From CP2-2F sp034436355 (GTDB lineage Bacteria > Chloroflexota > Anaerolineae > Aggregatilineales > UBA2796), in contig DAOTVQ010000019.1 of NCBI GenBank assembly GCA_034436355.1, forward strand, positions 1-64,000: a DNA stretch of 64,000 bases. The letters are read 5' to 3'. The notes beneath the pieces were generated by a model. The model was not told where the DNA came from. It saw only the letters and a list, made by a program, of their open reading frames with translations, and did no database searches. This document shows positions 35,725 through 47,900 of this stretch, piece after piece (the first letter of the stretch is position 1; each line of letters opens with the position of its first letter). Position numbers and translations under genes: made by a program.

Positions 35725-36887
35725 AGATCAGCGTTTCCGCTTAGCACTTCAAGGAAGAAATCGGCGGTGCGCTGTGCGATGCGCGTCCAGGTGAACTGCT
35801 CTGAGAGCAGGCGCGCATATTCACCCAGCCGCGTTCGCAGCTTGGCATCCAGCGCCAACGTCCGAATTGCCTCGCCGAGTGCTTCAGGCTGTTCCGGTGG
35901 CACAAGGTAGACGTGATCACCGTGATGTAATTCGGGCATGGGCAGGGCAGGCGTGCTGGTGATGATCGGGCAGCCATGCGCCAAACCTGCCATGAATGAT
36001 CCGCGTCGGAATGAGACGCCATCCACATAGGGCAGCGCCAGCATATCGCACGCCAGCAGGTGCGCGCTGACGGCGGCGCTCTCCACAAAGCCGGTGCGTT
36101 TGACGCGCTCACGCAGGTGCAAACGCACGATCAAATCGTCCACGCTTTCGGCATAATCGGCATTGGTTGGGTCGCTGCTGCCAACGCGCCCACCGATCAG
36201 GATCAAATAAGCATTCACACCTTGCCGCACTGCGTGCGCCACGCCGCGCAGCAGGCAAGCGGCGCCTTTGCTGGCGTTCAGAAAGCCGAAATAGCCGATC
36301 AATATGCCATCAGGAGGTATGCCGAGTGCAGCACGCAGCGCGGCACGGTCGTAATCAGGTGGCGTCATCGGCGCAATGTTGGAGCCAATCGGGATGCGGC
36401 GCATGGGCGCGATACCTTGTTCTTCAGCAAGCTGCTGCTCATCTTGAATATTCGTCACGATAACGCCCTTGGCAGTTCGGGCAAGGTTGAGCAGTGCCTG
36501 ATAGCGCAAACCGCCCGCTTTAGGGAACAGATATGGCACCAGCAAGTCGTGAAAGGTGGTGATAGTGGCAAAGTTGCTCAGGCGGCTTGGCAACAAATGT
36601 ACCAGTGGCGCGCTTTTGCCAAAGGCGGCTGCCTCATACTGGATGTTGATTGCCTCTAGGCGATGCTGCTGCGCCCAACGTTGCGCTTGCAGCAAGGCTG
36701 CCCAATTCCAGTCGCGCACTTCACCCGCTACACGGATGCCTGCCTCGCGGGCGTGGCGTGCCTGTTGGTGGGTCAGGATATGCACCTCATGCCCAAGCCC
36801 TGCCAGTGCGACTGCTAGTTCGCGGGTGAAAGCGCCCACACCGCCTTCCATAGGCGGGTATTCGCCAGTGATGAATCCAATGCGCAT
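35721..36887 (-). CDS. GT4-family glycosyltransferase
   Basis: 388 aa from ATG 36887 (MRIGFITGEYPPMEGGVGAF), a classical GT-B start with a Gly-rich acceptor loop. The C-terminal nucleotide-sugar domain includes IGYFGFLNASKG, RVKRTGFV, LPYVDGVSFRRGSFMAGLAHG and the final PEQPEALGEAI. Cytoplasmic transfer from an NDP-sugar; donor and acceptor are unknown. First of a two-gene unit with the membrane glycosyltransferase. Confidence 0.9.
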   Translation of the reverse strand: MRIGFITGEYPPMEGGVGAFTRELAVALAGLGHEVHILTHQQARHAREAGIRVAGEVRDWNWAALLQAQRWAQQHRLEAINIQYEAAAFGKSAPLVHLLPSRLSNFATITTFHDLLVPYLFPKAGGLRYQALLNLARTAKGVIVTNIQDEQQLAEEQGIAPMRRIPIGSNIAPMTPPDYDRAALRAALGIPPDGILIGYFGFLNASKGAACLLRGVAHAVRQGVNAYLILIGGRVGSSDPTNADYAESVDDLIVRLHLRERVKRTGFVESAAVSAHLLACDMLALPYVDGVSFRRGSFMAGLAHGCPIITSTPALPMPELHHGDHVYLVPPEQPEALGEAIRTLALDAKLRTRLGEYARLLSEQFTWTRIAQRTADFFLEVLSGNADL

Positions 36888-36975
36888 GGTTAACCTAGTG
36901 TGTTCAGCCGCTTGCAGCACAATCAAACGTGGCGGTCAATTTGGGCGTATTTTACCCGCAGATTGCACACATTGG

Positions 36976-37113
36976 CTAGAAGCTGTTTCAAAATTTGAGT
37001 GGCGTTGTAGGTTTTTTGCCTATGGCGTGCGCATTACACGCTCCATAGGCGGTGGTTTCGAGAGGGCTTCTCTCTCAACCTTACCCTTTATTCGTTTTTG
37101 AAATGAGTTCTAG
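36976..37113. mobile_element. 138-bp MITE-like element with IS-type terminal inverted repeats
   Basis: Ends are imperfect inverted repeats: CTAGAAGCTGTTTCAAAA (36976-36993) against TTTTGAAATGAGTTCTAG (37096-37113). Inside are an imperfect hairpin (37018-37025 pairing with 37043-37050, extended by GTG/CAC) and a GAGAG/CTCTC hairpin (37060-37074). No coding potential. The right-end sequence recurs at 50480-50496 and, with changes, at 40426-40442 beside transposase debris. Confidence 0.6.
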
Positions 37114-37133
37114 GTTGTGGGTAAATTGAGGAG

Positions 37134-37159
37134 GGTACGGCGCAACACCGCGCCGTACC
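37134..37159. terminator. Hairpin downstream of leuS
   Basis: Perfect 10-bp stem, GGTACGGCGC (37134-37143) with GCGCCGTACC (37150-37159), six-base loop, ten bases beyond the leuS stop on the minus strand. No long T-run, so termination is probable rather than certain. Confidence 0.6.
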
Positions 37160-37168
37160 ACACACGGG

Positions 37169-40006
<2,838 letters not shown>

Positions 40007-40049
40007 CGTTTCCCCCTCATTGCGATATAGCTGATAATCCTAACACGAA

Positions 40050-40083
40050 AAGAGGTCAGGTTCATGAACGAACCTGACCTCTT
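40050..40083. terminator. Strong intrinsic terminator
   Basis: Perfect 14-bp inverted repeat (40050-40063 with 40070-40083), six-base loop; on the minus strand it is followed by TTTTCG. It lies 30 bp past the end of the 47-aa ORF and ahead of leuS, so the small gene is probably a separate transcript. Confidence 0.85.
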
Positions 40084-40112
40084 ATGAATGCAGCAGAAGG
40101 TGTTTTGAATGG

Positions 40113-40256
40113 CTAGCGGTGCGGCTCTTGTGGAACGGGACGGTTGCGAACAGGCACACGCGCTGGCACGACCTTCGGTGGCTTCAAAAGGCGACCAAGT
40201 TCGTCTAGCAGCTCACGAAGTCGAGCGGCGATGTTTGGCTTGTTCGGTTTGCCCAT
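40113..40256 (-). CDS. 47-aa basic, proline-rich small protein
   Basis: ATG 40256 to TAG 40113, with GGAG ten bases upstream. One amphipathic helix (NIAARLRELLDELGRLLKP) is followed by a basic Pro/Val/Arg tail ending in VPQEPHR. A dedicated terminator follows. Its composition is that of a real small protein rather than a random frame. No known family is named; function unknown. Confidence 0.6.
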   Translation of the reverse strand: MGKPNKPNIAARLRELLDELGRLLKPPKVVPARVPVRNRPVPQEPHR

Positions 40257-40340
40257 ACTGAAGTTGCTCCTGCTGATTGCGTGCGTCGTGTGTGCTTAAG
40301 ACTATAGCACACTTTGCATTGCAATTGCTTGGAAAAGCGT

Positions 40341-40442
40341 TAGAAACCGTATCAAAAAGCGATAACAAAACCTCTCCATGCGCTTTGCGTGGAGAGGGAT
40401 TCAAAACAGCCCAAATTGGTTTGACGAGAACCCATTTCAAAA
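40341..40442. repeat. Hairpin-bearing segment bounded by TIR-like sequences
   Basis: TAGAAACCGTATCAAAA (40341-40357) and GAGAACCCATTTCAAAA (40426-40442) are two same-orientation copies related to the ends of the 36976-37113 element. Between them is a strong 11-bp hairpin (40371-40381 with 40387-40397, one G-T pair). Part of the 398-bp gene-free stretch 40257-40654, which otherwise holds only the transposase remnant and the promoter region of the next gene. Confidence 0.5.
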
Positions 40443-40550
40443 ATGCCGACCGACGCTAAAAATAGAAGCGTGAGCAGACATGACTTAACCGATGAACAAT
40501 GGGCGGCGCATGATCTGCACATTGCGAAGAAAGCGAGGGCATCCATGTAA
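40426..40550 (+). pseudogene. IS5-type transposase N-terminal remnant with left terminal repeat
   Basis: Directly after the TIR-like GAGAACCCATTTCAAAA, ATG 40443 opens 35 codons ending at TAA 40548-40550 and containing SRHDLTDEQWAAHDL. The DLTDEQWA block is the characteristic N-terminus of IS5-family DDE transposases. The next bases read R-R-P-L-G-W-R-L-S, also IS-like, but no DDE core follows. An inactive left-end relic. Confidence 0.7.
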
Positions 40551-40593
40551 CGACGACCGTTGGGTTGGCGACTGTCGCATGAATAAATATTTC

Positions 40594-40620
40594 TTGACAG
40601 TGCTGACAGCAAGCGATAAT
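40594..40620 (+). promoter_or_regulatory. Candidate promoter of the RHS gene
   Basis: Perfect TTGACA (40594-40599) followed after 15 bp by GATAAT (40615-40620), or after 18 bp by AATTAT. The start codon at 40655 has AAGGAAAT upstream. Spacing is short, so which -10 is used is unclear. Confidence 0.4.
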
Positions 40621-40654
40621 TATAGATATGGTTAGCCCCTTAGATTAAGGAAAT

Positions 40655-41929
40655 ATGATGCGGTTGCTGGCACGTGCATATACAAAACTTCTGTTTGTGA
40701 TAACCTGTGTAAGCCTCATCGTTTTACCGCTCACCCCAGTCGCTGCAACTGCACCGCGCCACATTCCCGCTGTGACAACCGATCAGCAGTCTAGCTATCC
40801 ACCGCCTCGCGTAGCACGTACCGCGCCCGTGACAGAGGAAAATGCTCTGTTTCAGCAAAACCAAAATATGAAATGTCCCGCAACCAATGTTGAGCTTGAA
40901 ACTGGTTCTAAATCAGGATTCACATTTAATACTTTTACCGGTTTTATCCAAAACCATTTATGCACTAATTATGGAGTTGAAGGGGGTTCGAACAGACCTG
41001 ATCCTGATCAACCAGCACCCATTATTGCGGAAGGTGCGTTGGGCTTAGTCAAAGGCAGTTCTTCCAGAAGTTCGGCTTGGTATAGTACAAAACAATTTAT
41101 TGCTGGTGGATTTGAGACCACTTTTGAATTCAAAATTTCAAAACCATTACATAGCAATCCAGCGGCTGATGGTTTGGCATTCGTCATTCAAAACCACGCG
41201 GTAAATGCTTTAGCAACCAGTGGTGGTGGTGGAATGGGATTTGGAGGCGATAACACCTTAGGTGGAGGTATCCCTAAAAGTCTTGCAGTAGCATTTGATG
41301 TATTTTGTAATCCTGAACATAGCGATAACCATCCGTATTCCAATTGTAATCCGCCTAATGGACGCCTGCATATAAGCATTCATACCAAACATCAAAATCC
41401 GAATACTATTATACATCAAACATCAAATCCTAATGACTATAATTTTCCACATACCACGCAACCACTTATAGGTAATGTTACTCAAAAAGTAAAAATTGTT
41501 TACAATGCTACCAATCAAATACTTTATATCTTTTTATCACAAAATAATAATGTTGTTTGGTCTTTAGAGAAAAAAGACGTTGACTTTTCAGATATAGTAG
41601 ATGAACAAGGGCGTGCATGGGTAGGTTTTACTGCGGCGGCTGGTTGGACATATTACAACCATGATATCCTCTCCTGGGAATTCAAGCCCGGAGCGCCCAT
41701 TGATCCTGACAACATCGCCGGTGCGGGCGACTGTTCTTCTTGTGTGGACTCGCTGGCTGCCCAACAAGCCCACGTCATGGTGGCAGGTCCAATCAACCCG
41801 CAGACAGGCAACTACACCTACAGCCAAAGCGACCTCAGCGTGCGCGGACGCCGCCTGCCGCTGACCTTCCGCCGCGATTATTCACAATACCGCACCCGCT
41901 GGTCAGACGAGATGCTCGGTCAGGGCTGA
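40655..41929 (+). CDS. N-terminal part of a secreted lectin-RHS protein, ended by an in-frame TGA
   Basis: 424 aa before the TGA at 41927-41929. A signal peptide (RAYTKLLFVITCVSLIVLP) is followed by a beta-sandwich resembling L-type (legume-like) lectins: GGFETTFEFKIS, ADGLAFVIQN, GGGIPKSLAVAFDVF, WVGFTAAAGW. Then comes the start of an RHS DUF6531 domain (GPINPQTGNYTYSQSDLSV, RRLPLTFRRDYSQY). The reading frame continues without further stops after the TGA as T-H-N-Y-N, so this and the next entry are one broken gene of 2,514 codons. Lower GC than the RHS core. It presumably brings the toxin to glycans on target cells (inference). Confidence 0.85.
   Translation: MMRLLARAYTKLLFVITCVSLIVLPLTPVAATAPRHIPAVTTDQQSSYPPPRVARTAPVTEENALFQQNQNMKCPATNVELETGSKSGFTFNTFTGFIQNHLCTNYGVEGGSNRPDPDQPAPIIAEGALGLVKGSSSRSSAWYSTKQFIAGGFETTFEFKISKPLHSNPAADGLAFVIQNHAVNALATSGGGGMGFGGDNTLGGGIPKSLAVAFDVFCNPEHSDNHPYSNCNPPNGRLHISIHTKHQNPNTIIHQTSNPNDYNFPHTTQPLIGNVTQKVKIVYNATNQILYIFLSQNNNVVWSLEKKDVDFSDIVDEQGRAWVGFTAAAGWTYYNHDILSWEFKPGAPIDPDNIAGAGDCSSCVDSLAAQQAHVMVAGPINPQTGNYTYSQSDLSVRGRRLPLTFRRDYSQYRTRWSDEMLGQG
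41927..41929 (+). other. In-frame TGA replacing the conserved Trp of GWTHNYN
   Basis: The frame reads G-Q-G-TGA-T-H-N-Y-N. RHS DUF6531 domains have G-W-T-H-N-Y here, so TGA stands where TGG is expected. The frame is open on both sides. TGA is a normal stop elsewhere in the window. Nonsense mutation, readthrough or sequencing error are the options. Confidence 0.85.
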
Positions 41930-41983
41930 ACGCATAACTACAACGCTTATCTAATACCGGATGCACCTAACCGGAAAGTTGTT

Positions 41984-44900
41984 GTGCAGATGGTGAATGG
42001 CAGCCGCTACACCTTCCATCAGAAGACGGATGGCACCTTCATCACACCGGTGGGCTTCCTAGGGCGCTTGGAGATGGTTGACCATGACAGTGACCCGCTG
42101 ACCGCCGCCATCTACCAGCTCACCTTCCGCGACCAGACGCGCCATCTCTACAACCTCTCAGGGCAGCTCATTCGCATCATTAGCCAAGCGGACGCTGATA
42201 TTGAGGACGCGCTCAGCCTGACCTACGACGGAGGCGGCAACCTTGCCACTGTCAGCGATGGTGTGACACAACTCGTTTTTACCTATGCTGGCACGCCCAC
42301 ACGCCTCGTTGAGGTCAGAGCGGAGACTGTTGCCGACAGCACGCTGCTGCAAAGTGTGACCTACAGCTATACGGACGGCAACCTGACCAGTGTTAGCAAC
42401 CTGCGCGGCGGAAATTGGGCATACACCTACGAGGCTGCCCAGTCGCAAGCAGGCGCCTTCCGCCTGACCGCTGTGATTGACCCGAACGGCAACATCGTTG
42501 AGCGGCAGGTATACGATGCCCAAGATCGCGTGATTGAACAATGGCAAGGCAACGCCGCTGAGGAAAAGCGCGTGGTCGCCATTGACTACACCAATCCGCG
42601 TGCCATTGTGCTAACCAATGCCAACGGGCAACAGCAAACCTACCGCTATGATGCCAACAACGCCTTCATGGGTGTGGATTACAGCGACAACAGCCAGAAT
42701 TACAACACCACCATTGTGCGTGGTAATCATTATCGTCCCGCTGCCTACACTGATGGTAAGGGCAACCAAAGCCGCCTTGACTGGGATGCCAGCGGACGCA
42801 ACCTGCTGGGTGTCGAAGATGCGCTTAAGAACAAAACGCAATACATCTATGGCAACCCCAGCCAGCCGACCCTGCTGACCGAGATGGTAGATGCCCTTGG
42901 CAACCGCACCTTCTATTTCTATGAGGATAGCGCCTTCCCCACCCTGCCCACAGCCGTGGTGGATGCGCTGGGACTGCGTCGTGAGTTCACCTACACCGCA
43001 GCGGGCTACTTGGCAGAGGAAACCCTGCTGGATGCCACTGTTGCACCGCCTGTTGTGCTGCGCCGCACCGTCCACGCCTATGATGGTGCAGGACGCCGCA
43101 CCCACAGCATTGCGGGCTATGTGGATGGGCAATTTAATCCCGCTGAGCCTGACCACGACCTCATCACCCGCTTCTTGTATGACGAGGTGGGTCGCCTCAT
43201 AGAGACCCGCCGCGTGATAGGGCTGGATGCTGCCAGCGAGGAAATCTACCGCACAGATCGCACCTATTACAACGCTGCGGGCGATGTTATCAAGACGATT
43301 CGGAATGCGGTTGGCGCACGGGATACCGAAGTCTTTGACCCTGCACAGCCTGACCAGAACCTCATCACAGTGCTGGACTATGACTTCGGCGGACGGCTCA
43401 TCAAGACGACCGACCCGCTCGGTCGTGTGACGCTGCACACCTACGACAGCCTGAATCGCCTGACCAGTGTTACGCAGAATTACATCGAGAATGAGCCGCC
43501 GAGTGCCGATGTAAACGTTAGCACGCACTATACCTACGACTCGAATGGCAACCAGATCAGCACCATTGACCCACTCGGACGGCGTGCGGTTACCTGCTAT
43601 GATAGCCTCAACCGTCCCGTTCGCAGCGTGCAAAATGCTGCGGTCGGCGCAGATTACGCGGTGCTGTGCAGCATGGCGCGCAGCAGCACGCCCGACCCTG
43701 AAAACGACCTCATCACCGATCTGACCTACGACCCGAACGGAAACCTTATCAGCACGCTCGATCCGCTCGGGCAGCGTGCTGAGACCTGCTACGATGCCCT
43801 TAACCGCCCTTTCCGCACTGTGCAGAATGTGACGCCTGCCAGCTTGACGCATGAGGCGGTCTGCGCTTTGGAGCGCACCAATCCGCCGCACGCCACTGAA
43901 AACCTCATCACAGAGACCTCCTACGACAAAAACGGTAATGTCGAAGCAGTCATTGATGCTGCCAATGTGAAAGTTGCCTACGTCTACGATGAATTGAATC
44001 GCCCAATTGAGACAATTTACAACTATCAAAATGGTACGCACATCTACAATCCTAACCATCCTGAGTATGATCCACCTGACCAAGACGTCATCTTCAGCAC
44101 TCACTACGACCTACTCGGCAATGTGTGGTATACCAAAGACCCACTCCACCGCATCACGCTCTTCTGCTACGACACGCTGGGACGGCAGGTCAAGCGCATT
44201 CAGAATGCCACGCCAAGCGATCCTCAAGATAGCAGCACCTTCAATGCCTTGTGCAGCAGCTTGCCCGCTGGCAGTGCTGCTGACGAGAACTTGGTGACGG
44301 AGACTGTCTACGACGTGCTGGGGCGCGTCTACGAAAGCCGTGATCCACTGGGACGCGTTACCCGCTATACTTACGATGGTGTAGACCGCACACTGGCGAT
44401 TGCCCAAAACGCTGAGAGTTTCGGCGGCACGCCACCGAGCATCACCCAGAGCCGCTATGACGCGCTTGGGCGCGTGGTGCAGCGCACCGACGCCAACAAC
44501 CACAGCACAACCTGTACCTACGATGGTTTGGGACGCACCGTCACCGCCAAGAATGCGCTCGATTTGGAGACGCACTACACCTATAACGCGCTGGGCAGCC
44601 TGCTGACGGTGACCGATCCCCTCAACCGCACAACCACGTTCAGCTATGATACGCTCAACCGCCAAGTGAGCAGCACTTCAGCGCTCGGCTTCACCGACAG
44701 CACGACCTACGACGCGCTAGGGCGTGTGACCGCCCGCACCAATGCAAAGGGCGTCCGCACCCGCTTCAGCTATGATGCGCTCGGACGCCTAATTGAAGTG
44801 GTCGAGAACGATACCGACGGCACGCACAACGATCCTGCTGCGCCTGATGCGAATATCTCGGTGAAGTATCACTACGATGTGGCGGGCAATTTGGTGCGCC

Positions 44901-47900
44901 TAGAAATGCCGCAAGGCAGCGAGATCACCTACCAGTATGACCGCCTGAACCGCCGCACGCACCTAAACGGCGCACTGACCGCTGAGGATGACGAATGGCG
45001 CACCGATTACGACGTGCTAGGGCGTGTGGTTGGCATCCAAGCACCGCGTGAACGTGCGCTGAGTGGCGAACCACTGACGCGCACCTTCACCTACGACGGT
45101 GCTGATCGCTTAACCGCACTCGGCTTCCCAACCCAAAGCGCCCTGAACGTCAGCTTTGCCTATGACCGTGCAGGGCAGCGCCTGAGCATGAGTGATGGTG
45201 TGGGCAGCACGACCTTCAGCCATGATGGGTTAGGGCGTGTTACGGCGGTAACTGACCCCGTCAACCAGACCGTCGGCTACACTTATGATGCCGCAGGACG
45301 GCGGACGGCGCTGCACTATCCCAACGCCCTGACCACCACCTACAGCTACGATGCCCTCAACCGCCTGACAGCGGTCAGCGATTGGGACACCAGCACCCCT
45401 GACCTTACCTACAGCTATGATGCTGCCAACCAACTGCGCGAGATTAGGCTGCCCAACCAGCTCAAGGCAGACCTGACCTACGATGATGACGGCAGGTTGT
45501 TGAGCCTGAGCTATACGCGCACGGACACGCAGCAAGTGTTGGCGCGCTACACCTACACGCACGACCCCTTGGGCAACCGTACCGTCGTGCTGGAAGCGCG
45601 CAGCATCACCGTGCAGAAGCCCAACCTTCAGCCGCCACCACCGCCTGCCGCACCACCCGCCACGCCCGAACTGGCACCGACCTTCATCCCGCGTGACCGC
45701 ACGCCCGCAGCGGATGCTGCACCACCTGAAGGCACACCAACGCCTGACCCAACCGCGACCCTTGCCGCCAGCCCCACAGAGACGGCGCGGACGCTTGCCG
45801 CCCTGACGGGCACCCCCGACGCGCCAACTTGTGAAGGCATGGCAGCCTTGGCATGGGAGAGCGACAACAACAGCGACACCGTCGGCGTTTACCGTCGGTC
45901 TACCACTGGCTTAGGGACATTCTACCTTCGCAACAGCAACACCACAGGCTTTGCCGACCTCGACTTCGGCTTTGGCAGCGGCGATGCCTTGCTGCCGCTG
46001 GCAGGCGATTGGGACGGTGACGGCAAGACGGGGGTCGGGCTGTACAACACCAGCAGCGGCATCTTCTATCTGAAGAACACGCTGGAGGCAGGCAGTGCCG
46101 ACCACATCTTTGTCTTTGGCAGTCCGGGCGATGTGCCGCTGGTGGGCGATTGGAACGGCGATGGCATAGACAGCATCGGCGTGTACCGCCCTGCCACAGG
46201 CGCGTTCTATCTGCGGAATGCGCTCAGCGGCGATACAGACTATACAATGGTCTTTGGCGGCACGGACTGGAAACCCATCATGGGCGACTGGGACGGCGAC
46301 GGTGCGGATAGCATCGGCATTTACAATCCCAGCACGGCGCGGTTCTTCTTAACCAACACACTCTGTAACTGCACCCCGGATGCAGTCAGCGAATACTGGT
46401 TCGGCGATCCGGGCGACACGCCGCTGGCAGGCGATTGGGACGGTGACGGCGCGGACACCATCGGCATTTATCGTCCGACGGGATCGGGCTTTTTCCTGAG
46501 CCTGCTGAACGCGGATAATACGGTCATCATGCTGGGCTTCGGCACGACGGGTGACCTGCCCATGGTCGGTGACTGGGACGGGCAGCACACGGGCTTGGCG
46601 AACCGCCAGCTCTGCCACCGCTACGACGCGCTCAGCCGTCTGGTGGAGACGCTTGACCGCGAGGTGCGCCACGACGGGCAAGCCGAGCGCGCCTACGCCT
46701 ACACCTACGACCTACGCAGCAACCGCACCGCGCAAACGGCGACCATCGCGGGCGTCCCAACGCTGACCGCCTACACCTACGACCTTGCCAACCGCCTGAC
46801 CAGCGCCGACGGAACGCCCTTCAGCTACGACCCGAACGGGAACTTGCTGAGCGATGGCGCGCTGAGCTACACTTATGATGATGCCGACCGCCTGACCAGC
46901 GCGGGCGGTGTGAGCTACACCTACAACGGGCTAGGCGCACGCCTGACGCAGACCGCCGCGGCAGTCACGACGAGCTACCTGCTGGATTTGCAGGCGGGCT
47001 TGACGCAGGTGCTGGCAGAGACGACAGGCAGCACGACGCGGCGCTACCTGCACGGACACGACATCGTGGCGCAGCAGAGCGACGCGGCGTGGGCGTACTT
47101 CCTCTACGACGGGCTAGGCTCGGTGCGCGACATGAGCGACGCGCACGGCGCGCTCTTTAACAACCTAAGTTATGATCCCTACGGCGTGCCGTACCACACC
47201 ACGTCCGAGACGCCGCTTGGCTTCACGGGCGAACACACCGATCCCAACGGGCTACTCTACCTGCGGGCACGCTACTACGCCCCGCCGCACGGACTATTCC
47301 TCACCCGCGATCCGCACGAGGGCGTGACGGAGCGCTCGGCGTCACGGAATGGGTACGGGTACGTGGAGGGCAATCCGACCAATTGGACTGATCCGAGTGG
47401 GCTGTGTGTTGCAACAGCCTTCGCTTGCGCGGCTGCAATGGCTTTTCCTTTTGACGGTCCTGTGCTGGATATGGCTGCTTGTGCAGCCGCTGCCCGTGAC
47501 TGTGGGATTGCCTTTGCCGCACTCGTTGCTGGCGCTGTGGCAGCCGTCCAAGCCCCTGAGATCGTCCTGCCGGGCATCGAACGCCAAATAATTCCCGATA
47601 CCACACATTGTCCCGTTACTCTCACCCCCACGCTTACATTAACGCCCACCCGTCCTAACCACAGAGATGGTCTTCCACCTGCACCTGATAATCCTGCCCC
47701 CAACCCTTCGGCAACTGCCACAGCGACAGCAATTACCACACCGTCAGCTACAGCAACGGCGGTCCCTACGCCGACATGGACGCCCACACCAATTCATGCG
47801 GTGAATTTGGATACAGGAATTATCACCGCATTAGTTGTAACTGACTACTCTAGTCGTAACGAACTGGAAGCGTATATTGGAACCCGCAAGCTTATGGTCA

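Noticed and set aside
40980..41000. GGTTCGAA as a tRNA T-loop
   Set aside because: No acceptor or anticodon stem surrounds it, and it is within the lectin-RHS frame.
42611..44104. 497-codon open frame antisense to the RHS gene
   Set aside because: It mirrors the repetitive YD-repeat codons, has no ribosome site or recognisable domain, and lies wholly inside a clear gene.
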